Assembly: GCA_024397955.1 (NCBI GenBank)
Contig: CP073744.1
Span: 2,305,001-2,369,000, forward strand
Source of the DNA: a bacterium SCSIO 12696
GTDB lineage: Bacteria > Pseudomonadota > Gammaproteobacteria > Pseudomonadales > Porticoccaceae
Reading direction: 5' to 3'
DNA length: 64,000 nucleotides
A program made the position numbers and the translations under genes. The notes beneath the pieces are model-generated. The model worked only from the letters and a program-made list of their open reading frames with translations. It made no database searches and was not told the origin of the DNA. Shown one piece after another: positions 23,259 to 32,697 of this stretch (the stretch's first letter is position 1; each line of letters starts with the position of its first letter).

Positions 23259-24329
23259 ATGAAAATATTGGTTACAGGGGGAGCTGGCTTTATTGGTAGC
23301 GCCGTTGTTAGGCATTTGCTCTCAGACACTGACCATAGTGTTATCAATGTAGATTGCCTCACCTACGCTGGGAATCTTGATTCGATTCCTGAAAACCTTC
23401 ACTCAGAGCGCTATGTTTTTGAGCGTGTGGATATTTGTAATACAGAACAGTTAAAAAGAGTTTTTTTTCAGCATACGCCGGATGTAGTAATGCACTTGGC
23501 TGCAGAGTCGCACGTAGACCGCTCTATTGATGGCCCGGCTGCATTTATTCAAACCAACTTGGTGGGCACATTCTCTTTGCTGGAAGTGGCAAGAGAGTAT
23601 TGGGCCGGGTTGTCGGAGGAACGGCAGAAAAAGTTTCGTTTTCATCATATATCTACCGATGAAGTGTATGGGGACCTTTCACTAAATAACGAGCTGTTTA
23701 CTGAACAAACCAAATATGACCCCAGCTCCCCTTATTCTGCTAGTAAGGCTGGCTCAGATCATTTGGTGAGGGCATGGGGAAGAACTTACAACTTACCCAT
23801 AGTGATAACCAACTGTTCAAATAATTACGGCCCATACCACTTCCCCGAAAAGCTGATCCCTCACATGATTTTAAATGCTTTGTCCGGAAAGCATTTGCCG
23901 GTTTATGGTGACGGACAGCAGGTGAGGGACTGGTTGTACGTGGAAGATCACGCGAGAGCTTTAACAAAAGTTGCCACAGAGGGACGTATTGCCGAAACCT
24001 ACAATATCGGTGGTCACAATGAGAAAAAAAATATTGAAGTAGTGGAAGCCATTTGTACTCTTTTGGAGGAGTTGGCTCCTGAAAAACCTCAAGGTGTTGA
24101 TAGGTACAGCGATTTGATCACCTATGTTACTGACCGGCCAGGGCATGATGTGCGCTATGCAATTGATGCTTCAAAGATCGATCAAGAGCTGGGCTGGAGG
24201 CCGGAAGAGAGCTTTGAATCAGGCATTCGAAAAACAGTGTTATGGTACTTAGAAAATCGTAATTGGTGGCAGCGAGTCTTGAATGGCAGCTACCGGTTAG
24301 AGCGAATCGGTGTTGATAGTGGTAACTGA
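23259..24329 (+). CDS. rmlB: dTDP-glucose 4,6-dehydratase RmlB
   Basis: About 356 residues of the extended SDR family. [21 protein letters not shown] gives the NAD-binding GxxGxxG at the N-terminus; [15 protein letters not shown], the active-site STDEVYGDL (Asp-Glu pair) and [12 protein letters not shown] (catalytic Tyr and Lys) are intact. It converts dTDP-glucose to dTDP-4-keto-6-deoxyglucose. A GTG at 23244 would add five residues, but homologues start at MKILVTGG, so ATG 23259 is chosen. First gene of rmlBACD; base composition is clearly more AT-rich than tuf upstream. Confidence 0.95.
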   Translation: MKILVTGGAGFIGSAVVRHLLSDTDHSVINVDCLTYAGNLDSIPENLHSERYVFERVDICNTEQLKRVFFQHTPDVVMHLAAESHVDRSIDGPAAFIQTNLVGTFSLLEVAREYWAGLSEERQKKFRFHHISTDEVYGDLSLNNELFTEQTKYDPSSPYSASKAGSDHLVRAWGRTYNLPIVITNCSNNYGPYHFPEKLIPHMILNALSGKHLPVYGDGQQVRDWLYVEDHARALTKVATEGRIAETYNIGGHNEKKNIEVVEAICTLLEELAPEKPQGVDRYSDLITYVTDRPGHDVRYAIDASKIDQELGWRPEESFESGIRKTVLWYLENRNWWQRVLNGSYRLERIGVDSGN

Positions 24330-24367
24330 TGTCTTTTGCGTATTTGTGATTACTGGATGTTCTTGAA

Positions 24368-25252
24368 ATGAATATGAATAAGTATAAAGGAATTATTTTG
24401 GCTGGAGGGTCTGGAACCCGGTTGCATCCGTTAACGCTAGGTGCGTCTAAGCAATTAATGCCAGTTTACGATAAACCGATGATTTATTATCCCCTGTCAG
24501 TATTAATGCTGGCGGGGATCCGTGATGTGTTGATCATTACGACGCCTGATGATTTGGAAAGCTTTCGGAGAGTTCTTGGAGATGGCTCAAAATATGGTAT
24601 TGAGCTCAGATACGAAGTTCAACCATCACCTGATGGTCTTGCTCAAGCATTTCTTATAGGGAGTAAATTTATCGGTGAAAATAATGTTGCTTTAGTTCTG
24701 GGAGATAACATATTTTTTGGTCAGCACTTCAGTGATAAATTGGTTGCGGCTGCCAATAGAACCAGAGGAGCTACTATTTTTGGCTATCATGTAACCGACC
24801 CTGAGCGTTTTGGTGTGGTTGAATTTGATTCAAAAGGAATGGCTTTAAGTATTGAAGAAAAACCAGTTCAGCCTAAATCAAATTATGCAGTAACAGGTTT
24901 GTATTTTTACGATAATGATGTGGTTGATATTGCTCGCTCAATTAAGCCTTCTTCCCGCGGAGAGCTTGAAATTACGGATGTAAATAACGCCTACTTACAG
25001 CGGGGAGATTTAAACGTGGCTGTACTTGGGAGGGGGTTTGCTTGGTTAGATACAGGAACTCATGATTCACTATTAGATGCTGGCAAGTTTATTCAGACCG
25101 TGGAACATCGCCAAGGCTTCAAAATCGGTTGCCTAGAAGAAATTGCTTTTCGCAACCAGTGGATCGATGAATCATCCTTGATGAAGCAGGCAGAAGTTCT
25201 TGGGAAAACTGGTTATGGCGCTTATCTAAGGCGAGTAGCAGAAGGGTATTAA
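24368..25252 (+). CDS. rmlA: Glucose-1-phosphate thymidylyltransferase RmlA
   Basis: 294 residues. The nucleotidyltransferase signature [37 protein letters not shown] is near the N-terminus; [10 protein letters not shown] and [10 protein letters not shown] follow. It makes dTDP-glucose from glucose-1-phosphate and dTTP and is usually feedback-inhibited by dTDP-rhamnose. It lies 38 bp after rmlB and one base before rmlC. Confidence 0.95.
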   Translation: MNMNKYKGIILAGGSGTRLHPLTLGASKQLMPVYDKPMIYYPLSVLMLAGIRDVLIITTPDDLESFRRVLGDGSKYGIELRYEVQPSPDGLAQAFLIGSKFIGENNVALVLGDNIFFGQHFSDKLVAAANRTRGATIFGYHVTDPERFGVVEFDSKGMALSIEEKPVQPKSNYAVTGLYFYDNDVVDIARSIKPSSRGELEITDVNNAYLQRGDLNVAVLGRGFAWLDTGTHDSLLDAGKFIQTVEHRQGFKIGCLEEIAFRNQWIDESSLMKQAEVLGKTGYGAYLRRVAEGY

Positions 25253-25253
25253 T

Positions 25254-25790
25254 GTGATTGTGACGGCGACATCAGTCGACGGTGTGTTGATTATTGAGCC
25301 CAAAGTTTTTGGGGATGATCGCGGCTTTTTTTTAGAAACCTTTCAGGCGGAGAGGTATAAAAAAGCGCTGAATGTCAATTTTGATTTTGTTCAAGATAAT
25401 CACTCTCGTTCTGCGAAAGGGGTGTTGAGAGGGCTGCACTACCAAAAGGAACGGCCACAAGGAAAGCTGGTGCGTGTGGTTAAGGGCGAAGTTTTTGATG
25501 TGGCCGTAGATGTTCGACGAGGTTCATCGACTTTTGGCCACTGGGTTGGTGTTACGTTAACTGAAGAAAATAAAAAGCAGCTTTGGGTTCCACCAGGTAT
25601 GGCTCATGGCTTTGTGGTGCTGTCAGAAAGCGCTGATTTTGAGTATAAATGTACAGATTATTATGATCCCGATGATGAATGCTGCCTAGCTTGGGATGAT
25701 AAGGAGGTGGCAATTGATTGGCCTGTTGAGCAGCCTGTTCTTTCTGAAAAAGACCGTTTGGGGAAAACCCTAAAGGAGTTATTTCCTTGA
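25254..25790 (+). CDS. rmlC: dTDP-4-dehydrorhamnose 3,5-epimerase RmlC
   Basis: 178 residues with the cupin-fold epimerase signatures DDRGFFLETFQAERY, QDNHSRSAKGVLRGLHYQ (catalytic His) and VPPGMAHGFVVLSE. It epimerises C3 and C5 of the 4-keto-6-deoxy sugar. Start is GTG 25254, immediately after the rmlA stop; the 3' end overlaps the rmlD start by 4 bp. Confidence 0.95.
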   Translation: MIVTATSVDGVLIIEPKVFGDDRGFFLETFQAERYKKALNVNFDFVQDNHSRSAKGVLRGLHYQKERPQGKLVRVVKGEVFDVAVDVRRGSSTFGHWVGVTLTEENKKQLWVPPGMAHGFVVLSESADFEYKCTDYYDPDDECCLAWDDKEVAIDWPVEQPVLSEKDRLGKTLKELFP

Positions 25791-26656
25791 CGGTTTTAAT
25801 AGTTGGTGCTGGTGGCCAGCTTGGCCGTTGTTTGTGTGATTTGTTGATCAGTCGATCAATAGAGTTCTCTTCCTATAACTCGAAAGAATTAGACGTCACA
25901 AATTTAAAATCAGTGGAAGATGTAATTTCTCTAGAGCGCCCTGCTGTTGTCGTAAATGCGGCAGCTTACACAGCTGTTGATAAAGCGGAAGAGCAAAAAG
26001 AGCAGGCCTTTTCAGTAAATGCGACTGGCGCTGAAAACCTTGCCCGTGCCTGCGAAGGTGTTGGGGCTGCTCTTGTGCATGTATCTACTGATTATGTTTT
26101 TGATGGTAAATCGGAGCGACCTTACACAGAAATAGATACAGTCAATCCGATCAACGTGTACGGGAGTTCAAAGTTATTGGGTGAGCAGTTGATCGCTCAG
26201 AGAATGGAGCGATATATTGTTGTTCGAACGTCATGGGTTTTTAGCGAATACGGAAGTAATTTCTTTAAGACTATGAGCCGGCTGGCTTTAGAAAGAGACC
26301 AGGTTTCAGTGGTTGATGATCAGTACGGTTGTCCCACTTATGCGGGTGACTTGGCTTTAGCGCTGTTAAAGTTTTCTGAGCTTTCGGTAGATGAAAATTT
26401 TGATGGCTGGGGGGTGTATCACTATTGTGGGGCTGAGCAAACTAGCTGGTTTGAGTTTGCTAAATCTATATTTGAATTACATGCCTCAAAGTCTTCCAAA
26501 AGTGTTGCAACATTATTGCCACTGCCTAGTAAAAATTACCCGACGCCTGCTGAACGTCCGCAATATTCTGTGATGAGTACTCAAAAAGCAACTGAATTAG
26601 GTATAAAGGCGGCCGACTGGAAGGCCGCCATCAAAAAAATGATAAGTGTTAGTTAA
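25787..26656 (+). CDS. rmlD: dTDP-4-dehydrorhamnose reductase RmlD
   Basis: 289 residues. TVLIVGAGGQLGRCL (nucleotide binding), NAAAYTAVDKAEEQ, VSTDYVFDGKSERPYTE and the YGSSKLLGEQL catalytic Tyr/Lys are present. It produces dTDP-L-rhamnose. The start is TTG 25787 with AAAGGAG upstream, overlapping the rmlC stop (TTGA). It converges tail-to-tail with the minus-strand beta-barrel gene; the coding regions overlap by 8 bp and no terminator separates them. Confidence 0.93.
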   Translation: MTVLIVGAGGQLGRCLCDLLISRSIEFSSYNSKELDVTNLKSVEDVISLERPAVVVNAAAYTAVDKAEEQKEQAFSVNATGAENLARACEGVGAALVHVSTDYVFDGKSERPYTEIDTVNPINVYGSSKLLGEQLIAQRMERYIVVRTSWVFSEYGSNFFKTMSRLALERDQVSVVDDQYGCPTYAGDLALALLKFSELSVDENFDGWGVYHYCGAEQTSWFEFAKSIFELHASKSSKSVATLLPLPSKNYPTPAERPQYSVMSTQKATELGIKAADWKAAIKKMISVS

Positions 26657-27953
26657 TTCGGTAGGTAATTCCTAATACAGCTCGTTTTTCATCAAAGCTG
26701 TCTTGAAGAGTAGATCCCGTGCGTTCGTTTTGGCTGACTAGAAATGAAATATCCAGGTTTTTATTCAGCTCTTTACTGTAGTGCAGTGACACGATGTCTG
26801 CATCAAAACTCGATAGTGTGCTTCCGGGTTCATACGTTGCCTCTTGGCGGGATAAAGTAAGTCCTACTTCAGAAGAACGGCTCAACCGATATGTGCCACC
26901 TAGTATGATAAAAAGCTCATCGTTGTCTTCCTGTATCTGAATATTGTACTTCTCTTCCGATGCGCTGACTGTAAAAGATAAACTGCATAGTTTGCAGAGG
27001 CTGGAGGTGCGGTAGGAGAAAGTGTGTGCAATTCGATTGTACTGATCTACGATAGCCGAAAAGCCATTGCCCAGTGCAACTTGGTCCAGTCCGTCCTGCA
27101 GGATTGAGTTTTGATTGCCACGAGATGGGTCAGTTAGGTACGACTCGCTTAAAAAAGTGACCTGATGAACGCCATTATCGAAAGCTGCTGACAGTTCCCA
27201 CTGAATGGCATTATCTTTTGATCCAATAGAAGGGTCGACAGAGTTATAGCCAATGGCGATGGAGTAATCCAGTTGTCTTAAATTTGTTGAATAGCGAAGT
27301 AAAGCACTTTGGTAATCGTATTCCACCGAGATGTCATCATATTCAACTTCCAGTTGCTGTATTACGGCACTAATAGTGTCAACACGACTGATGTTTCTCG
27401 AGTACAGTAACTCAACACCGGTGCTGGTGCTGTCAAACGAATCTTGTGTCGATTGGTTTTGATCAAAATTAACAGCACTGTATATTCCAGCGATAGAGAA
27501 CTGGTCTGCTTGATTTTGTATGATGTTGAACCGTGGGAGGATCGAAGTAACATCGCGAGTTTGTTGGTTATCTGCACTTGGTGTTTCGCTGGCATTTCCC
27601 AACACTTGACGCTTAGAATTGTTGATGGCGACATTGAAGCGCCCGTCTTCGGCACCGAGTAATAAATTTGCGGTGCCATCTAGTTCAATGCGATTATCTT
27701 GAGAGTCTTTATCAAAAAGTAGCTGACTTATCCGGTAGTCAATATCGCTGCTCAGCCAAGTATTTTTATACTCCCCAGTAGCCCTCACTGTCAGGCGGTC
27801 TTGCCGCTCAGAAAGTGTATTTGAAAAGCTAAAGTTTGCATTGTCCGTGTAGGCTGTTTCGAGTCCCAGTTCAATATTAAGCTGATTTGCAGAAGTGCCG
27901 GTTGCTAACAGTATGCTTGGGAGCAATATTAGGGTTATTTGATTTTTCTTCAC
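26649..27953 (-). CDS. Outer-membrane beta-barrel protein of polysaccharide export locus
   Basis: 434 residues with a signal peptide (MKKNQITLILLPSILLATGTSA) followed by repeated amphipathic beta-strand segments that alternate polar and hydrophobic residues to the C-terminus (ending AVLGITYRIN). It resembles the BBP2-type barrels encoded with exopolysaccharide (including exosortase-associated) export genes; pore or assembly role is inferred from position. It is the last gene of a minus-strand operon wza-like, wzz-like, kinase-like, barrel. No exosortase gene is present in the window. Confidence 0.7.
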   Translation of the reverse strand: MKKNQITLILLPSILLATGTSANQLNIELGLETAYTDNANFSFSNTLSERQDRLTVRATGEYKNTWLSSDIDYRISQLLFDKDSQDNRIELDGTANLLLGAEDGRFNVAINNSKRQVLGNASETPSADNQQTRDVTSILPRFNIIQNQADQFSIAGIYSAVNFDQNQSTQDSFDSTSTGVELLYSRNISRVDTISAVIQQLEVEYDDISVEYDYQSALLRYSTNLRQLDYSIAIGYNSVDPSIGSKDNAIQWELSAAFDNGVHQVTFLSESYLTDPSRGNQNSILQDGLDQVALGNGFSAIVDQYNRIAHTFSYRTSSLCKLCSLSFTVSASEEKYNIQIQEDNDELFIILGGTYRLSRSSEVGLTLSRQEATYEPGSTLSSFDADIVSLHYSKELNKNLDISFLVSQNERTGSTLQDSFDEKRAVLGITYRIN

Positions 27954-28004
27954 GATGAGCTCTCTGTATTGTCATGTCTCTTGGGGGGCTCTCTTTGGTA
28001 ATAA

Positions 28005-28799
28005 TCAGCTGTTAAAAACCACCCCGGCCACTTTTTCCTCTCCAATGATTTGTATTGCTTCCTGAAGATCTTTTTGCGTTATTTTCTTGGCTGGCACAAC
28101 TAAAACAACCATGTCGACCTTCTCTGCCAGTATAGCTGTCTCTGGGTAATGTCTTACTGGAGGAGTATTCATAATAACAAAGGCATTGGGCATAGAGCAC
28201 TTTATGCTACTGATGATTACTTCCATTTTAGGGTGGTTGTAATGCTCTGCGGCACTTTCTGTGGTGTTTCCTGTGGGTATCAGTTTTAGACGATTTATGC
28301 CGGAAGGATAGGTAATATCTGATAAGGATACACTGGAGCTAGTTAGATAATCTGTAAGGCCAAATTGCATATCACGAATGGATAGTGCGTCTGTCTCTTC
28401 TGCATTTGGGTTGCAGTCTATAAAAAGTGCAGTTTTACTCTCATCCAAGGCAAAGCAGGTGGCAATATTAAAAGGGATCATAGTGTTATGATCCGTAGCT
28501 TGTCCTACCGACGTCACAGCAATTACAGCTCCAGAGCCTTGAGATTTTTTTACAATCTTGGTGCGAATGCCGCGATATGCGGACAAGATGTCACTTTGTT
28601 TCATGCCTGGATAAATAATCTCTTTTTGTTGGCATGTATCGGGCAGCCAAAGTTTTTTTTGCTCTTCTTCGTCGAGTGTAAACGTTAAGCTTCGCTCAAC
28701 ATATTGATTAATCTGGTTGATTTTCGAGCGTGTATCTGAGTCGGCTAAGCGAATAACCGATGGCTTTGCGTTAGTGATCCTGCTTGATGAGTCAGCCAT
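28005..28799 (-). CDS. CpsD/BY-kinase-like P-loop protein with degenerate Walker A
   Basis: 264 residues; overall layout follows the bacterial tyrosine (BY) kinases or chromosome-partitioning-like ATPases that pair with Wzz proteins: an N-terminal linker, then a beta-strand leading into the nucleotide-binding loop (AVTSVGQATDHNTM), a Walker A'-type strand TALFIDCNPN, and a hydrophobic strand MVVLVVPAKK. The P-loop lacks the expected GKT/GKS lysine, and the C-terminus (EEKVAGVVFNS) has no tyrosine cluster. It may thus be a non-catalytic partner. ATG 28799 is chosen because it follows the wzz-like stop by 5 bp; upstream codons lie within that gene. Confidence 0.72.
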   Translation of the reverse strand: MADSSSRITNAKPSVIRLADSDTRSKINQINQYVERSLTFTLDEEEQKKLWLPDTCQQKEIIYPGMKQSDILSAYRGIRTKIVKKSQGSGAVIAVTSVGQATDHNTMIPFNIATCFALDESKTALFIDCNPNAEETDALSIRDMQFGLTDYLTSSSVSLSDITYPSGINRLKLIPTGNTTESAAEHYNHPKMEVIISSIKCSMPNAFVIMNTPPVRHYPETAILAEKVDMVVLVVPAKKITQKDLQEAIQIIGEEKVAGVVFNS

Positions 28800-28804
28800 A
28801 AGGT

Positions 28805-30319
28805 TCAATCCATGATAAGAAGAAATGAAGTATAACCGTAAGCCAGCATGGCGACGGCTGCAATAATAATGATGGGTGTATTGACCCGGAGCCAACTCGT
28901 TTCGCTGCTTTGTGCTTGAAAGGCAGGAATGCTGCCAAGCAGCTCAATGCCTTCTGGAAGTTGAGTGCTAAGTGCCTCACCATTTCTGATTCTTGGATCC
29001 AGGTAAACGTAAACAAGCATTAGGCCTATTGGAGCCAGTATTGCCAGTAAAGGGCCAATAAAAATGAAATGGCGAGCTTGTAGCCCAGATGGTCGCAAAG
29101 GTAGTACAGGGCTCTCGCGCAGTCGGTAAGTCATGCCTTTGCCTTCGCGACTGATTGAGGCAGACAAATCGGCGTTTTGCCGTCTTTCCAGCATTTCCTC
29201 ATAGATTTGCTTAGTAGTGTCATAATCTCGAGTCAGCTCAGCGAGTTCAGCTTGATTGGAGGCGATTCTTTCTGCCCGCCGTTGTTCGTTAGTCAGTAAG
29301 GTTTTCAGTGATCGCTGTCGCTGCTGCATACCCTGGAGGTTGACTTCGGCTTCGGCCTGCTGTCGCCTGAGTACTTCAAATAAAGCCACTTCTTCGCTGG
29401 CGTTGCCACTGTTAAAACTGCCTGGAACTGTTTTTTGCAGTTGAGTGATTTGTTCATCTAGTGTGGCCAGTTGACTGCGGAGTAAGATGATATCTGGATG
29501 TTTTTCGGTGCCAATCAGCAAGAGCTCATCCAGGTCTCGCTGCATTTCAGTTCGTTGCTCAGCCAGAGCAGCAAGCTTTACTTTTGCTTTTTGATATTCC
29601 CTTTCGTTATTCAACTTTCCTTTAATGGAGCGAATTTTAGTTTTGGTTTCATCAATATCGATGACAAGTGTGTCTAGGTCAGCACGCAATTCATTGATGC
29701 TGTCGCTGACGCCTGATTCTGTGCCATCCATATTTTGTTTTTTAAAGTCGGATAGCTTTTTTTCTGCCATTTCTAGCTCGGCTTTATACTTTTGAGCTTC
29801 ACTATTAATGAAATTATAGGCATCAAGACTTTCATTTTGTTTTTGCTGAGAGGCGCTATTGATAAAAGAATCAATCAACGTATTCAGTGAAGAATATGAG
29901 CGTTGAGGGTCTTGGCTCTTTAGGCTAATTCTTAAGAGGTTATTGTTGAGTGGCTCAGTTTCAAAGGAGGCAGACAGCCCATTGATAGCTTCGTCAATGT
30001 CGTACTGAGAGCTTTTTTCATCGATAGTGCCGAGCTCCTTGGCTGCTCCAGTTAATATAAGGCGGGAACGTATAATGTCTTCTGCAATATTTACAGGGGC
30101 GATTTCTTGTATGGCTGCCCGGCCACGCAATAAGTCGGTTGTTACGCTTTTCCGGTCAGCCTGGATTAGCGCACTAGTTTTATAGGTATTGGGCCATTTG
30201 GCGGCTAGCAGTAGGCACACACCCATAACGACAACAGACAGTGCCAAGCACAGCTTAATGTTAGCTTTTAGCTCCTCCAGAGTAGAGAGTACGATTTGCC
30301 GAATAAAGTCTAAGTTCAT
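28805..30319 (-). CDS. Wzz-type polysaccharide chain-length determinant
   Basis: 504 residues. One transmembrane helix near the N-terminus (about 22-42), a long periplasmic coiled-coil region (about 160-370) with the GNVR-like end segment before a second TM helix (about 415-437), and a further C-terminal TM (about 480-500). It resembles the long chain-length proteins of exopolysaccharide loci, including exosortase-associated ones. It regulates polymer length with the Wzy polymerase and works with the kinase-like partner immediately downstream. Confidence 0.88.
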   Translation of the reverse strand: MNLDFIRQIVLSTLEELKANIKLCLALSVVVMGVCLLLAAKWPNTYKTSALIQADRKSVTTDLLRGRAAIQEIAPVNIAEDIIRSRLILTGAAKELGTIDEKSSQYDIDEAINGLSASFETEPLNNNLLRISLKSQDPQRSYSSLNTLIDSFINSASQQKQNESLDAYNFINSEAQKYKAELEMAEKKLSDFKKQNMDGTESGVSDSINELRADLDTLVIDIDETKTKIRSIKGKLNNEREYQKAKVKLAALAEQRTEMQRDLDELLLIGTEKHPDIILLRSQLATLDEQITQLQKTVPGSFNSGNASEEVALFEVLRRQQAEAEVNLQGMQQRQRSLKTLLTNEQRRAERIASNQAELAELTRDYDTTKQIYEEMLERRQNADLSASISREGKGMTYRLRESPVLPLRPSGLQARHFIFIGPLLAILAPIGLMLVYVYLDPRIRNGEALSTQLPEGIELLGSIPAFQAQSSETSWLRVNTPIIIIAAVAMLAYGYTSFLLIMD

Positions 30320-30334
30320 GATGCTATGCCTACT

Positions 30335-30979
30335 TCAAAAGCGTCGCTCTGGTACTGTTATTTGGTCTGAGGGTTGTAGAGGGTAGTTCGCGTCAAGCTT
30401 GCCTCTGTTTAGCAAGTCGTCAAGGTTTATGTCGTAAACCTCGACCCCATTTCCTGTGCGGCGATAAAGTTTTGCTCTGCTGAGCGCCGCATAGTCGTTA
30501 GGGCCTTCGGCCAGCAATACCAGATCTAGGACAGTCATACCATCCCTAAAGGCGATAGATTGCGGCGAGTTGACTGCACCTGTAATACGAACACGCCGTT
30601 GAAAATCAGTGCTGCCAGGGTTGCTGACAATAACCGTTACCTTTGGTGTTTTAAGGTATGTTGCCAATATGTCAGTAATATTGTCAGCAAGCTGCTCAGT
30701 AGTTAAGCCTGCGGCAGCAACGTCTCCAGCCAATGGTGTAGATATCATACCGTCGGGCCTAACAGGTACCGTTCCGGAGAGCTCTTCATTGCGCCATACA
30801 TTAATCTGCAACTGATCCCCGACACCAATCTTGTACACTTCTGCAACGGCTGGAGCCGTACGAATTTGTTTTTGTATTGGGCTCGATGTTGAGCAGGACG
30901 CCAGTATTAAGCATAAAAGTGCTAGTGTTAGCGTGCTAAGGGGAAGTGATAACAACGAACTAGGGAGCAGCTGTCGCAT
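30335..30979 (-). CDS. Polysaccharide export lipoprotein (Wza-like, SLBB domain)
   Basis: 214 residues. Lipoprotein signal with the lipobox LASC (Cys29), then the poly-export domain (VYKIGVGDQLQINVWRNEELSGTVPVRPDGMISTPLAGDVAAAG) and a C-terminal SLBB-like domain (RVRITGAVNSPQSIAFRDGMTVLDLVL). It is shorter than E. coli Wza and lacks its C-terminal helix, so the separate beta-barrel gene in this operon probably completes the outer-membrane channel. First gene of the minus-strand export operon; the promoter should lie in 30980-31348. Confidence 0.92.
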   Translation of the reverse strand: MRQLLPSSLLSLPLSTLTLALLCLILASCSTSSPIQKQIRTAPAVAEVYKIGVGDQLQINVWRNEELSGTVPVRPDGMISTPLAGDVAAAGLTTEQLADNITDILATYLKTPKVTVIVSNPGSTDFQRRVRITGAVNSPQSIAFRDGMTVLDLVLLAEGPNDYAALSRAKLYRRTGNGVEVYDINLDDLLNRGKLDANYPLQPSDQITVPERRF

Positions 30980-31348
30980 GGTTTATAACCTTTTTGTATA
31001 CACTTGGCGGGTGTTTACCAGTCTTTGGTGAATTTGAGTGGTAACTTACTGTGATCCAGTAGACAATTTTAGCCCACTACAGAGGGTGTATGTAGGCTGG
31101 TGTTATCTTGGCGTAGCCGGTTTCTGGGGAGCATGAACTGCTAGAGACCAATGTTTAGAGATTTTGATTTTTGTAAGTTGTTGATTTGATTTGCTTTGTT
31201 GGGTTTTTTTTGAGGGAAACGAGCTGCTTTCTGTGGTGCTGATCGTTGAAAAAGTTCATCTACAAACTCTATGTGTTGGATAAGCGGCCGCTTTTGGTGA
31301 TGCTTGGTGTGGGGCCTGTAGGGAAATATGACTAATTATTAGTATTAG
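30980..31348. other. Divergent intergenic region between export operon and GT2/NRPS operon
   Basis: A 369-bp stretch without a supportable gene, AT-rich with T-runs. It must hold the promoters for the minus-strand export operon and probably for the plus-strand GT2 gene, but I cannot pick convincing -35/-10 pairs, and no ops/JUMPstart core (GGCGGTAG) is present. Confidence 0.5.
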
Positions 31349-32551
31349 GTGGTGACATTGAGTGGAGTAGTTTGGTGGTTTTTTTGCCTTGTAGGAGCAT
31401 GCTTGGCTGTGCTCTTTGTTTACGTATTGCTTCTTGTGGCGGCGTCCTGGTGGAATCGGTATAGGCCCAAAGTACCTGCCGTTGATGATGCTGTTACGTC
31501 GATTGCCATTTTGATCCCTGCTCATAATGAAGAGTCCTCCATAGTTGCCACCATTCGTTCCATTCAACAGGCTGACTATAGTGGGCCCTTTGAAATATTC
31601 GTTATTGCTGACAACTGTACAGATGCCACAGCCAGTCTGGCGTTGAGTGGAGGTGCGCGTGTTTGGAAGCGATTTGATACTTTAAATCCGGGTAAGGGGC
31701 AGGCTATTCAGTGGGCTATTTCAAATCATCAAGCAGTTTTGGATGGTTTTGATTGCATCGCTTTTGTGGATGCGGATACACGGGTAGATCCGCAATTTTT
31801 GTCCAAAGTGAATTCCGCACTCAATATTCAGGGAGCTGGTGCCGTTCAGGGGTTTCATGGTGTTCTCAATGGAGAAGATAATTGGCGTGCATCATTCACT
31901 TATCTGGGGTTTGCTGGGGTAAATCACGTGCGCCCCTGTGGTCAGTACGTTTTGGGAGGAAGTGCAGGCATTAAAGGCAACGGCATGGCTTTTCGCCGAG
32001 AGCTGTTACAGCAATTTGGGTGGCCAGCTCATTCGATAGTGGAAGACTTAGAGATGACGTTGAAGTTATTGCTGTCGGGGCATCGGGTGGCGTATGAAGG
32101 CAATGCAGTTGTTCGTTCTGAAATGCCATTGACGGCACGCCAGGCGTATTCTCAAAGAGAACGTTGGGAAGGAGGGCGTCATCAAGTGGCTAAGGAGTAC
32201 TTGCCCCAACTGCTGAAGCGCTTTTTTGCAACCGGTCAATGGCGATACTTGGATGCGGTGGTTGATCTCATGGTACCCCCGTTTACTTTAATGCTGATGT
32301 TGGCCTGCTGTGCGTTGCTGGTCGGTTTATGGGCTTCTCATGGGGTATTGATATGGGTGGGCTTTGTGGGCATGTTGTGCGTAATGGCCTATTCCTGTAG
32401 TGCTCTCTTGCAAACGGGGGCTTCGCTGAAAGTGTGGCGGAATTTGTTGGCTGCGCCCCTGTTTTTGCTATGGAAGGTGCCGTTGTCTTTGAGGTTGTTG
32501 GGTAGTCGTCAGCGTGCCTGGAAGCGAACTTCTAGAAATTCTGAGCAATAA
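31349..32551 (+). CDS. Membrane GT2 glycosyltransferase with QxxRW motif
   Basis: 400 residues. An N-terminal transmembrane helix (about 5-30), a GT-A domain starting IAILIPAHNEESSIVATI, with DNCTD, DADTRVDP, the IVEDLEMT acidic motif and QRERW (processive-type QxxRW), then two or more C-terminal membrane spans (about 305-345 and 365-380). The full D, DxD, D, QxxRW set is intact, so it is likely an active membrane glycosyltransferase. The start is uncertain: GTG 31349, GTG 31352 or TTG 31358 are all possible. It precedes the NRPS gene by 146 bp. Confidence 0.85.
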   Translation: MVTLSGVVWWFFCLVGACLAVLFVYVLLLVAASWWNRYRPKVPAVDDAVTSIAILIPAHNEESSIVATIRSIQQADYSGPFEIFVIADNCTDATASLALSGGARVWKRFDTLNPGKGQAIQWAISNHQAVLDGFDCIAFVDADTRVDPQFLSKVNSALNIQGAGAVQGFHGVLNGEDNWRASFTYLGFAGVNHVRPCGQYVLGGSAGIKGNGMAFRRELLQQFGWPAHSIVEDLEMTLKLLLSGHRVAYEGNAVVRSEMPLTARQAYSQRERWEGGRHQVAKEYLPQLLKRFFATGQWRYLDAVVDLMVPPFTLMLMLACCALLVGLWASHGVLIWVGFVGMLCVMAYSCSALLQTGASLKVWRNLLAAPLFLLWKVPLSLRLLGSRQRAWKRTSRNSEQ

Positions 32552-32697
32552 CAACGAGTTAATTGGTGCTTGGTTTTGCACTTTTATGCCTCTTATCCAT
32601 CGATTAGTGGCCTGTGTCGTGTTGTTATTGCATGTCATGCCCCCTTCCTTTGTGATTGACTTCAATTTGCTTATTAAAACTAATGGTTCTCAATAAA

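Noticed and set aside
26649..30979. An exosortase/PEP-CTERM sorting system
   Set aside because: The export trio resembles exosortase-associated EPS genes, but no exosortase or PEP-CTERM protein is present in the window.
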